Below the pieces are notes generated by a model. It did no database searches, was not told the origin of the DNA, and was given only the letters and a program-made list of their open reading frames with translations. The position numbers were made by a program, and so were the translations under genes. 64,000 nt of DNA, from the NCBI GenBank assembly GCA_965657215.1, contig CBFHNR010000008.1, positions 1 to 64,000 of the forward strand, in the 5' to 3' direction. Below are positions 24,599 through 32,751 of the stretch, one piece after another. Positions within the stretch are counted from its first letter, which is position 1. Each line of letters opens with the position of its first letter. This stretch comes from JAHEJA01 sp965657215 (lineage in GTDB: Bacteria; Pseudomonadota; Alphaproteobacteria; Rhodobacterales; Rhodobacteraceae).

Positions 24599-27042
24599 CA
24601 AATCTTCCAAACAAAGCACGCGTCGTCATCATTGGCGGCGGAGTTATCGGCTGCTCGGTTGCCTATCATTTAACGAAATTGGGCTGGAAAGATGTGGTCT
24701 TGCTAGAACGCAAGCAACTCACATCAGGCACAACATGGCATGCGGCGGGCCTGATCGCACAGTTACGCGCAACGGCGAATATGACCAAATTGGCAAAATA
24801 CTCCCAAGAACTCTATGGCGCATTAGAGGCAGAAACAGGCGTCGCAACGGGCTTTAAACGGGTTGGGTCCATCACAGTGGCCTTGACCGATGAACGGATG
24901 GAAGAACTCAAGCGTTCCGCTGCAATGGCACGCGCCTTTGGCGTGGACATTGATGAAATTTCACCGACAGAAGTTGGCGAGAAATATGCACACCTCAATC
25001 TCGACGATGTTGTCGGTGGTGTGTTCTTGGACAAAGACGGCCAAGGCGATCCAGCAAACATCGCGCTTGCGCTTGCCAAGGGCGCTCGGATGCGCGGTGC
25101 TGTCATTGCCGAACGCACCAAGGCCACCAGCATTGCAAAAAATGGCCGTCGTGTGACAGGCGTTGATTGGACCAATGAACATGGCGAAAGCGGCCACATC
25201 GCCTGTGACATGGTCGTGAACTGTGCCGGAATGTGGGGGCATGAGGTTGGGCGTATGGCTGGCGTAAATGTCCCGCTTCATGCTTGTGAGCATTTCTATA
25301 TCGTGTCTGAACCGGTGGCGGGCCTCACACAACTACCAGTCCTACGCGTCCCAGATGAATGTGCCTATTACAAAGAAGACGCCGGTAAAATGATGCTTGG
25401 CGCGTTTGAGCCCGTTTCCAAACCTTGGGGCATGAACGGCATCTCGGATGATTTCGAATTTGATCAACTACCCGAGGATTTCGATCACTTTGAACCGATC
25501 TTGGAAATGGCAGTTAACCGTATGCCCATGTTAGGCGAGGCCGGAATTCACACGTTTTTCAATGGCCCTGAAAGTTTTACCCCTGATGATGCCTATCACC
25601 TTGGCCTTGCCCCCGAGATGGACAATGTCTGGGTCGCAGCTGGGTTCAATTCAATCGGAATTCAATCCGCAGGGGGCGCAGGCATGGCGTTGTCGCAGTG
25701 GATGGACAGCGGGGAAAAACCCTTTGATCTCGGCGATGTTGATATATCACGTATGCAACCGTTCCAAGGTAACAAACACTATCTCTTTGAACGGTCCAAG
25801 GAAACGCTCGGCCTACTTTATGCCGATCACTATCCCTATCGCCAAAAAGCCACCGCACGCGGAGTTCGCCGCACGCCATTTCACGAACATCTCAAACAAA
25901 ACAACGCGGTCTTTGGCGAAATCGCAGGATGGGAGCGCGCAAACTGGTTCGCCGATCAGGGGCAAACACCCGAATATCAGTACACATGGAAACGGCAAAA
26001 CTGGTTTGAAAACTCCAAACGCGAACATATGGCCGTGCGTGAAAACGTCGGCATGTATGACATGTCCTCCTTTGGCAAAATCCGTGTCGAGGGGCGTGAT
26101 GCCGAACAATTTCTCAACTTTGTGTGTGGCGCAGATATGTCAGTGCCCGTCGGGAAAATCGTCTATACGCAGTTCCTCAATGCAACAGCAGGCATCGAAG
26201 CAGACGTCACGGTGACCCGCCTGAGTGAAACCGCCTATTTGGTTGTGACACCCGCCGCGACCCGCCTCGCGGATGAAACATGGATGCGGCGTCACCTCGG
26301 CGACATGAATGTGGTCATCACGGATGTCACGGCCGCTGAGGGTGTCCTTGCCATCATGGGTCCAAATGCACGCAAAGTTTTGCAATCCGTTAGCCCGAAT
26401 GATTTCAGCAATACCACCAACCCCTTCGGCACAGCACAAGAGATCGAACTTGGTATGGGCCTCGCCCGTGCGCATCGTGTCTCCTATGTGGGTGAATTGG
26501 GATGGGAACTTTACATCAGTTCGGATATGGCCGCCCATGCCTTTGAAACGCTCTGGGAGGCGGGCCAATCCCACGGGTTAAAACTCTGCGGTATGCATAT
26601 GATGGACAGTTGCCGCATCGAAAAAGGTTTCCGCCATTTTGGCCATGACATAACAGCCGAAGATCACGTCCTTGAAGCCGGGCTCGGCTTCGCCGTCAGC
26701 AAAGCCAAAACCGATTTCATCGGACGCGATGCGGTCAATCGCAAACGTGATGAAGGCCTGACATCCCGTATGGTGCAGTTCAAACTCACCGATCCAGACC
26801 CCTTGCTCTATCACAATGAACCCATCCTGCGGGATGGCGACATCGTCGGCTATCTTAGCTCTGGAAACTATGGCCATGCTTTGGGCGGCGCAATTGGTTT
26901 AGGCTATGTTCCCTGCCCAGGCGAAACACCGGCGCAACTTCTGGCATCCAACTTTGAAATTGACGTTGCTGGAACAAAAGTCAAAGCCGAAGCATCGCTG
27001 AAACCAATGTACGACCCAACAGGAGAGCGGACCAAAGCCTGA
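24595..27042 (+). CDS. FAD-dependent oxidoreductase/GcvT fusion, dimethylglycine or sarcosine dehydrogenase type (second)
   Basis: 815 residues with the same two-part plan as the gene at 21264 but well diverged. Flavin domain: VVIIGGGVIGCSVAYHLTKL and QLTSGTTWHAAGLIAQL with the candidate flavinylation His. GcvT domain: WERANWFADQGQTPEYQY, IRVEGRDAEQFLNF, VGELGWELYISSDM and DSCRIEKGFRHFGHDI. It would act on a different methylation level than the first copy, for instance dimethylglycine against sarcosine. It ends the coupled operon and is followed by a dispersed repeat hairpin that likely serves as terminator. Confidence 0.88.
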   Translation: MTNLPNKARVVIIGGGVIGCSVAYHLTKLGWKDVVLLERKQLTSGTTWHAAGLIAQLRATANMTKLAKYSQELYGALEAETGVATGFKRVGSITVALTDERMEELKRSAAMARAFGVDIDEISPTEVGEKYAHLNLDDVVGGVFLDKDGQGDPANIALALAKGARMRGAVIAERTKATSIAKNGRRVTGVDWTNEHGESGHIACDMVVNCAGMWGHEVGRMAGVNVPLHACEHFYIVSEPVAGLTQLPVLRVPDECAYYKEDAGKMMLGAFEPVSKPWGMNGISDDFEFDQLPEDFDHFEPILEMAVNRMPMLGEAGIHTFFNGPESFTPDDAYHLGLAPEMDNVWVAAGFNSIGIQSAGGAGMALSQWMDSGEKPFDLGDVDISRMQPFQGNKHYLFERSKETLGLLYADHYPYRQKATARGVRRTPFHEHLKQNNAVFGEIAGWERANWFADQGQTPEYQYTWKRQNWFENSKREHMAVRENVGMYDMSSFGKIRVEGRDAEQFLNFVCGADMSVPVGKIVYTQFLNATAGIEADVTVTRLSETAYLVVTPAATRLADETWMRRHLGDMNVVITDVTAAEGVLAIMGPNARKVLQSVSPNDFSNTTNPFGTAQEIELGMGLARAHRVSYVGELGWELYISSDMAAHAFETLWEAGQSHGLKLCGMHMMDSCRIEKGFRHFGHDITAEDHVLEAGLGFAVSKAKTDFIGRDAVNRKRDEGLTSRMVQFKLTDPDPLLYHNEPILRDGDIVGYLSSGNYGHALGGAIGLGYVPCPGETPAQLLASNFEIDVAGTKVKAEASLKPMYDPTGERTKA

Positions 27043-27045
27043 GCC

Positions 27046-27098
27046 GACTTCTTCTTTTGACAAATATCCGCGGGGGTCAGGGGGCAGCGAGCCCCCTG
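27046..27098. repeat. Dispersed hairpin repeat, copy A (convergent gene ends)
   Basis: Shares with copies at 33.96 and 48.3 kb a T-rich lead, an AAATATCC core and a following G/C-rich hairpin. Here CAGGGGGC pairs with GCCCCCTG (27078-27098). It lies between the convergent ends of the second dehydrogenase gene and tadA and may terminate both. Confidence 0.65.
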
Positions 27099-27099
27099 C

Positions 27100-27549
27100 T
27101 CATCGCTTAGAAGCAAAAAAATCCTTTAACATGTCTTCACAGACCGCTTCATCTAGACCGCCAATGACCTCTGGCTTATGATGACACTGTGTATGCTCAA
27201 AGACGCGCGCGCCAACTTCGACGCCACCTGATTTGGGATCACTGGCCCCAAAATATAGCCTGCGAAGCCGTGCATGCGCAATCGCGCCTGCACACATCGC
27301 GCATGGCTCTAACGTCACGTATAAATCACACCCACTCAATCGCTCTTGTCCCAAAACGGCACAGGCCGCGCGGATGGCCAAAATTTCGGCATGGGCGGAC
27401 GGGTCGTTCAGTTCGCGTGTCATATTTCCCGCCTGCGCGAGGACGTTCCCTTGATCCGACACCACGACGGCACCAACAGGCACTTCGCCGCGACCTTCGG
27501 CTGCTTTTGCCTCTTTGAGGGCAAGGGACATGAAACTTTTAAAGACCAT
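27100..27549 (-). CDS. tadA: tRNA(adenine34) deaminase
   Basis: 149 residues. It deaminates A34 of tRNA-Arg(ACG) to inosine. The zinc and catalytic motifs are complete: SAHAEILAIRAA (HAE) and TLEPCAMCAGAIAHARL (PCxxC). The family C-terminus with GARVFEHTQCHHKPEV is also present. Start 27549 (MVFKSFMSLALKEA) is chosen; an upstream in-frame ATG at 27588 adds 13 residues without similarity, and MSLAL at 27531 is a possible shorter start. Divergent from rluB across about 60 bp. Confidence 0.94.
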   Translation of the reverse strand: MVFKSFMSLALKEAKAAEGRGEVPVGAVVVSDQGNVLAQAGNMTRELNDPSAHAEILAIRAACAVLGQERLSGCDLYVTLEPCAMCAGAIAHARLRRLYFGASDPKSGGVEVGARVFEHTQCHHKPEVIGGLDEAVCEDMLKDFFASKR

Positions 27550-27611
27550 ACCCCTTTTTGCGCGATTAAATCCCCTTTCGCAATTCAAGAAAGTAACCTA
27601 TTGCAAGGCAC

Positions 27612-28394
27612 ATGGAACAAAACACACCAAAAGGCGATCGCATCGCCAAAGTTATTGCCCGCGCAGGCCTCGCATCTCGGCGCGACGCAGAACGTATGAT
27701 CGAAGCTGGACGGGTCACCGTTAACGGCAAAAAGATTTCGTCTCCTGCCCTGAACGTCACCGAAAAAGATCGCATCACTGTTGATGGCGCCCAAGTCGGG
27801 GAACCAGAACAGGCGCGCCTATGGCTCTATCACAAGCCGACGGGCTTGGTGACGACCAACCGTGACGAGCAAGGCCGCCCAACAATTTTTGACAATCTAC
27901 CGCCTGAATTGCCGCGCGTGATGAGCGTCGGGAGATTGGACCTCAATTCTGAAGGGCTCTTGCTCTTGACCAACGATGGCGGAATTAAGCGTCAGCTTGA
28001 ATTGCCCTCAACGGGATGGTTGCGCCGATATCGTGTCCGCGTCAACGGACGCCCCACTCCAGAGACATTAGCCCCATTGGAACAAGGGATCACGCTCAAC
28101 CGTGAACATTTTCAACCCATGGAAGTCGCGATTGACCGCCAACAAGGGGCGAATGCATGGCTTACTATTGGTATTCGCGAAGGCAAGAACCGTGAAATTC
28201 GCCGCGCGATGGAGGCCATTGGTCTCTCTGTGAACCGCCTTATCCGCGTCAGCTATGGCCCGTTTCAATTGGGCAATATAAAATCGGGCGACGTCGAAGA
28301 AATCCGGCGCAAGGTGATGCGTGATCAGCTTGGTCTTGCCTCAGAGGAACCCCCGAGTCCCAAGCCAAAACCAAAACGGAGACGCAAACCCTAG
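27612..28394 (+). CDS. rluB: Pseudouridine synthase RluB/RsuA family
   Basis: 260 residues. An N-terminal S4 RNA-binding domain (RIAKVIARAGLASRRDAERMI, VTVNGKKI) precedes the synthase domain with the catalytic motif VGRLDLNSEGLLLLTND. The motif GKNREIRRAMEAIGL is characteristic of the RsuA/RluB/RluE/RluF branch. The presence of S4 and VMSVGRLDLNSEG favours RluB, which modifies U2605 of 23S rRNA. The tail is basic (KPKPKRRRKP), as often seen in alphaproteobacterial RluB. Ends with TAG. Confidence 0.88.
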   Translation: MEQNTPKGDRIAKVIARAGLASRRDAERMIEAGRVTVNGKKISSPALNVTEKDRITVDGAQVGEPEQARLWLYHKPTGLVTTNRDEQGRPTIFDNLPPELPRVMSVGRLDLNSEGLLLLTNDGGIKRQLELPSTGWLRRYRVRVNGRPTPETLAPLEQGITLNREHFQPMEVAIDRQQGANAWLTIGIREGKNREIRRAMEAIGLSVNRLIRVSYGPFQLGNIKSGDVEEIRRKVMRDQLGLASEEPPSPKPKPKRRRKP

Positions 28395-28465
28395 TTTTCC
28401 CCATATTATCAATTTGCAATCCACGATAGTTGCGTTAAGCAATACTAAAGTGGAGGGTATTGATC

Positions 28466-29284
28466 ATGATGGATATAATCACAGTTGAAAATGTGGGAAA
28501 TTTGCTTGTTTTATATTTTTTACAAGCTGTTTTGGGGTTCGATAACCTCTTATATATTTCGATAGAAAGCCAACGCGCGCCTGTCGCGCAGCAATCGCAA
28601 GTGCGGTTCTGGGGCATCATTATCGCCGTCGCGTTGCGCGTGATCTTGCTCTTTACGATGATCCGTCTCATAGATGCGATGGCTGAGCCCTTCTATGTCT
28701 TTGATTGGGTTGGTGTGCTTGAAGGCGGAGTCAACTTTGCCACCTGCGTATTTATCATCGGTGGTGTCTTTATCATTTATACCGCCGTCAAAGAAATCGG
28801 CCATATGCTAAGCATTGATCACCTCGATACAGATGTGGACAATAAAAAAGGCAAACCTGCGTTTCAGGTGATTATGCTGATTGTCACAATGAACCTTATT
28901 TTCTCGTTTGACTCTGTTCTCTCTGCATTGGCGATTACAGATGTGTTCCCTGTTCTGGCAACTGCAATTATTCTCTCTGGCATTGCGATGCTTGTTTTGG
29001 CGGATGGAGTCACGCGGTTTTTGGAAAAGAACCGTATGTACGAAGTCTTGGGCCTCTTTATCCTTTTGATCGTAGGTATTGTTTTGCTTGGCGAAAGCGG
29101 TCAAGCAGCGGCGCATGCCATGCATGATCCCTCTCTTGCGCTCAAATTCTTTGGGTACGAAGTGGTGCCTATGTCAAAGACAACCTTCTATTTCTCAGTC
29201 GTTGTTTTGGTCATCGTTGAAGTCATTCAATCCGGCTACAGCCGCAAACTAAATGCCGAACGCCGCACAGCTTCGCGCCACTAA
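28466..29284 (+). CDS. TerC family membrane protein
   Basis: 272 residues with about seven membrane helices. The two hallmark acidic motifs of TerC are present, VLGFDNLLYISIESQ near the first helix and NLIFSFDSVLSALAI in the middle. TerC proteins are implicated in metal (often manganese) efflux at sites of membrane-protein synthesis and in tellurite-type stress systems. ATG 28466 has GGAGGG 8 bases upstream; a second ATG follows at once. It heads a co-oriented run with XpaC-like, TelA, SPFH-GYF and zinc-ribbon genes, which is the informative context. Confidence 0.9.
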   Translation: MMDIITVENVGNLLVLYFLQAVLGFDNLLYISIESQRAPVAQQSQVRFWGIIIAVALRVILLFTMIRLIDAMAEPFYVFDWVGVLEGGVNFATCVFIIGGVFIIYTAVKEIGHMLSIDHLDTDVDNKKGKPAFQVIMLIVTMNLIFSFDSVLSALAITDVFPVLATAIILSGIAMLVLADGVTRFLEKNRMYEVLGLFILLIVGIVLLGESGQAAAHAMHDPSLALKFFGYEVVPMSKTTFYFSVVVLVIVEVIQSGYSRKLNAERRTASRH

Positions 29285-29355
29285 AGACTAGAAAACAACT
29301 TCAAGAGTTCCCATTTATAACGTGGGAATTCATTTTAAAGGAAACGACGGGGCCA

Positions 29356-29445
29356 ATGCCTGACCATAAAATCGGAAAATTTGCTTATATCGCGCTCATC
29401 ATTCTTTTGTTTGGTGTCGCCTCTGGATTTATGGGGGGGCTGTAA
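29356..29445 (+). CDS. Single-pass membrane micropeptide, 29 residues
   Basis: MPDHKIGKFAYIALIILL and then FGVASGFMGGL: a short charged N-terminus and one hydrophobic helix ending in a glycine-rich tail. AAAGGAAA lies about 12 bases upstream. Its stop (29443-29445) is one base before the ATG of the XpaC-like gene, an arrangement typical of coupled genes. Too short for family assignment. The arrangement and the membrane helix support a real gene in the stress module. Confidence 0.6.
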   Translation: MPDHKIGKFAYIALIILLFGVASGFMGGL

Positions 29446-29446
29446 C

Positions 29447-30340
29447 ATGGCACAGAAGTTTGGCGGAGAATATAGTCCCAATGGGTCTCAGGGACACAAG
29501 GGCGATACTCCACAATCGTCGCAGTCCTACAAAGGACCCAGCAAAGATCCCGTTGGTGCGCGGAGCAACGTTATGTTTGTTCCTGCAATCATTATCATGG
29601 CGACATCATTATGGGATGGCGCGACAGCCTTAGCTTTGGGATTGATCAGCGCGCTTTTGTGGACACTGGGCGCATGGCTTTTGCGCGATGGTATTCGGGC
29701 CCAAGCTGAATATGACGAGCGCAAAGTTGCAAGACGCCCTGCAATTCCACGCAAAATTTTTTCTGCGGTCTTAGTTGCTCTCGGAGTGGGGCTAGCAGCA
29801 TATAAGAACGATGGCCAAGCTGTTGCTGCCATTATTTTTGCACTCTGCGCCCTTGGCCTGCATATTGCCGCCTTTGGCCTTGACCCCTTGTCAGACAAAG
29901 GCATGGAAGGGATCGACACCTTTCAACAAGATCGTGTCGCAAAAGCCATCGACACCGCCGAGCGTCATGTTCAGGCCATGAAGGATGCAATCAAGCGCAC
30001 ACGTACGCCCTCACTAGAGGCCCGCGTTGATCGCTTTGCTGAAACTGCGCGCAGATTGTTTCGAACCGTCGAAGAGGATCCACGTGATCTCACATCGGCG
30101 CGTAAATATCTCTCTGTCTATTTAGAGGGCGCGCGCGATGCCACGATCCGCTTTGCCGACATTTTTTCGCGCTCGTCCGATACGGCTGCACAATCAGATT
30201 ATTTGGCGCTGTTGGATGATTTAGAAGAGAACTTTGCCGCGCGGACAGAAAAACTTTTACAAGATGATCGTACAGATCTGACAGTAGAAATCGAAGTATT
30301 GAAAGACCGCCTAAATCGCGAAAGCAAACGGCATTCATAA
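29447..30340 (+). CDS. XpaC-like protein (5-bromo-4-chloroindolyl phosphate hydrolysis family)
   Basis: 297 residues. A polar glycine/serine-rich N-terminus (1-45) is followed by two or more hydrophobic hairpins (VPAIIIMATSLWDGATALALGLI; FSAVLVALGVGLAAY; AIIFALCALGLHIAAFGL), then a long alpha-helical cytoplasmic part (about 150-297) with DRVAKAIDTAERHVQAMKDAI and RKYLSVYLEGARDATIRFADI, the XpaC signature. XpaC proteins pair with TelA throughout bacteria; the enzymatic label is historical and not supported by catalytic motifs here. Immediately upstream of telA. Confidence 0.82.
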   Translation: MAQKFGGEYSPNGSQGHKGDTPQSSQSYKGPSKDPVGARSNVMFVPAIIIMATSLWDGATALALGLISALLWTLGAWLLRDGIRAQAEYDERKVARRPAIPRKIFSAVLVALGVGLAAYKNDGQAVAAIIFALCALGLHIAAFGLDPLSDKGMEGIDTFQQDRVAKAIDTAERHVQAMKDAIKRTRTPSLEARVDRFAETARRLFRTVEEDPRDLTSARKYLSVYLEGARDATIRFADIFSRSSDTAAQSDYLALLDDLEENFAARTEKLLQDDRTDLTVEIEVLKDRLNRESKRHS

Positions 30341-30374
30341 TAGAGTAATTTAGTTTCAAGTAAGGGGAAACCAC

Positions 30375-31571
30375 ATGACAAGTACACTCACACAGGCACA
30401 GGCGGTCGTTCAAGACGTCGAAGATGTGGCCAATGTTGTTCTCGCAGAACCAACAGACGCAAATGCAATCATCACATTAGATCAAGCTGATCAAGCAATG
30501 GGCACAGAAATTCGCCGCCGCATTGATGAAATCGACATGGAAGACACAAATTCCATAATCGGCTTTGGATCCGCCGCTCAAGAAGAGCTTCAGGAAATTT
30601 CACAATCCATGTTGCAGGGTGTTCGCAACAAAGATGTTGGTCCTGCAGGTGACTCATTGCGTGACATGGTCACAACAATCCGCGGATTTTCTGTGTCAGA
30701 ACTTGATCTCCGCCGTGACCGCAGCTGGTGGGAAAAGCTGATCGGCCGCGCCGCACCGATTGCTAAGTTTACCGCACGCTTTGAAACCATCCAAAGCCAA
30801 ATCGACAAAATTACCGAGAACCTGTTGGGCCATGAAACAACATTGCTCAAGGATATCAAATCTCTTGATCTCTTGTATGATAAAACGCTCCAATTCTATG
30901 ACGAACTTGCGCTTTATATTGCAGCCGGTGAAGAAAAGCTCCGCGATCTAGATGCAACGATCATTCCGGCCAAAGAAGCCGAGGTTGAGGCAGCCGCTGA
31001 AGCTGATAAAGTGATGAAAGCGCAGGAATTGCGTGATCTACGTGCAGCGCGTGATGATTTGGAACGCCGTGTGCATGACCTTAAACTCACACGCCAAGTG
31101 ACCATGCAGTCTTTGCCAAGCATCCGTTTGGTGCAAGAGAACGACAAATCTTTGGTTACGAAAATCAACTCAACATTGGTGAACACGGTTCCTTTGTGGG
31201 AAACACAATTGGCCCAAGCGGTCACGATCCAACGCTCTGCTGATGCGGCCAAAGCCGTGCGCGAAGCAAATGATTTGACCAATGAATTGTTAACCTCGAA
31301 TGCAGCGAATTTGCGCGAGTCTAACAAAATCATCCGTGAGGAAATGGAACGCGGTGTCTTTGATATCGAAGCGATCAAAAAGGCCAATGCCGACTTGATC
31401 GGCACAATCGAAGAGAGCCTTCAAATTGCCGACGAAGGCAAAGCAAAACGCCAAGCCGCCGAAGCCGACCTTCAGCAAATGGAAAAGGATTTGCGCGATA
31501 CTTTGGCTGCGGCCAAATCCCGCAAAAACGCAACACTCGACGAAGTTGCCGACGCAGGCGACGACGTATAA
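30375..31571 (+). CDS. telA: TelA family toxic-anion resistance protein
   Basis: 398 residues, a soluble and largely helical protein. It has the central TelA pattern: GNSL-like segment VGPAGDSLRDMVTTIRGFS, then FETIQSQIDKITENLLGHETTLLKDI, LDLLYDKTLQFYDELALYIAAGEEKL and TMQSLPSIRLVQENDKSLVTKINSTLVNTVPLW. These cytoplasmic proteins are linked to tellurite and antimicrobial tolerance; the mechanism is not known. GGGGAAA precedes the ATG. It lies 34 bases after the XpaC-like gene and 72 before the SPFH gene. Confidence 0.9.
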   Translation: MTSTLTQAQAVVQDVEDVANVVLAEPTDANAIITLDQADQAMGTEIRRRIDEIDMEDTNSIIGFGSAAQEELQEISQSMLQGVRNKDVGPAGDSLRDMVTTIRGFSVSELDLRRDRSWWEKLIGRAAPIAKFTARFETIQSQIDKITENLLGHETTLLKDIKSLDLLYDKTLQFYDELALYIAAGEEKLRDLDATIIPAKEAEVEAAAEADKVMKAQELRDLRAARDDLERRVHDLKLTRQVTMQSLPSIRLVQENDKSLVTKINSTLVNTVPLWETQLAQAVTIQRSADAAKAVREANDLTNELLTSNAANLRESNKIIREEMERGVFDIEAIKKANADLIGTIEESLQIADEGKAKRQAAEADLQQMEKDLRDTLAAAKSRKNATLDEVADAGDDV

Positions 31572-31643
31572 GTTTGCTTTGGGCGGCGCAGAATCCGCGC
31601 GGTCCAAACGCATCTTTCTTTCGACTGAACAAGGAGCCACCCC

Positions 31644-32729
31644 ATGGGTATATTTGATTTTCTGACTGGTGAATTTATTGACGTCATCCACTGGGTAGAC
31701 GACACACGAGACACCATGGTCTGGCGCTTTGAACGGGAAGGTCATGAAATTAAATATGGCGCCAAGCTAACAGTACGCGAAGGACAAGCCGCCGTCTTTG
31801 TTCACGAAGGCCAGTTAGCTGATGTCTTTACGCCAGGTCTTTACATGTTGGAAACGAACAACATGCCAATCATGACGACCCTAAACCATTGGGACCACGG
31901 TTTCAGAAGCCCCTTCAAATCAGAGATTTATTACGTCAACACGACCCGTTTCAATAATCTCAAATGGGGGACCAAAAATCCAATCATGGTGCGTGATCCT
32001 GAATTTGGCCCTCTTCGTTTACGATCCTATGGAACCTATTCAATCCGCATTTCGGACCCTGCACGTTTCTTAACCGAAATCGTGGGAACCGATGGCGAAT
32101 TCACCATGGATGAAATCTCATTCCAAATCCGCAATATTATCGTCCAAGAATTTTCTCGCGTGATTGCCTCTTGTGGCATTCCTGTCTTGGATATGGCAGC
32201 CAATACAGCTGAGCTTGGAAAACTCGTGGCCAGCCAGATTTCCGCGACCCTCACCGACTATGGCCTCTCCATGCCAGAGCTTTATATCGAAAATATTTCA
32301 CTCCCCTCTGCCGTCGAAGAGGTCCTGGACAAACGCACAAGCATGGGCATCGCAGGTGATTTGGGCAAATACACAACCTTTGCCGCAGCCGAAGCCATGA
32401 CCGCTGCCGCAAGCCAGACAAATGGCGCAATGGGTGCTGGAATTGGGGCTGGAATGGGCATGGCGATGGCTCAAAACATGGCACCAGCGGCCCCGAGCCA
32501 TCACACACCACCGCCACCTCCTGTCGAACATGTTTGGTACATCGCCGAAAATGGCGCCACGAAAGGTCCCTTTTCCAAGGCTGCGATCGGACGAATGACA
32601 ACCGAAGGCACACTGACCCGCGACAGCTTGGTATGGACCGCCGGACAGGATGGCTGGATGCGTGCAGAGGACGTGGCAGAACTTGCCCAGCTCTTTACAA
32701 TTCTTCCGCCACCTCCCCCTGTAGCCTAG
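31644..32729 (+). CDS. SPFH domain protein with C-terminal GYF_2 domain (virion-core-protein-like family)
   Basis: 361 residues. The first 230 or so form an SPFH/band-7 domain of the antifreeze/virion core type: KYGAKLTVREGQAAVFVHEGQ, FTPGLYMLETNNMPI, PIMVRDPEFGPLRLRSYGTYSIRI and PELYIENISLPSAVEEVLDK. A Gly/Ala/Met-rich linker and a proline run (about 265-295) lead to a GYF_2 domain (HVWYIAENGATKGPFSKAAI to AGQDGWMRAED), a peptide-recognition fold, and a final poly-proline tail. It likely scaffolds a membrane-associated assembly with the neighbouring zinc-ribbon protein. AAGGAG precedes the ATG. Confidence 0.88.
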   Translation: MGIFDFLTGEFIDVIHWVDDTRDTMVWRFEREGHEIKYGAKLTVREGQAAVFVHEGQLADVFTPGLYMLETNNMPIMTTLNHWDHGFRSPFKSEIYYVNTTRFNNLKWGTKNPIMVRDPEFGPLRLRSYGTYSIRISDPARFLTEIVGTDGEFTMDEISFQIRNIIVQEFSRVIASCGIPVLDMAANTAELGKLVASQISATLTDYGLSMPELYIENISLPSAVEEVLDKRTSMGIAGDLGKYTTFAAAEAMTAAASQTNGAMGAGIGAGMGMAMAQNMAPAAPSHHTPPPPPVEHVWYIAENGATKGPFSKAAIGRMTTEGTLTRDSLVWTAGQDGWMRAEDVAELAQLFTILPPPPPVA

Positions 32730-32751
32730 CATCGCATCCTTTGAGGGAAAC

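Noticed and set aside
27372..27467. Longer tadA or shadow ORFs on the plus strand across tadA
   Set aside because: Plus-strand frames here are antisense to the clear TadA motifs.
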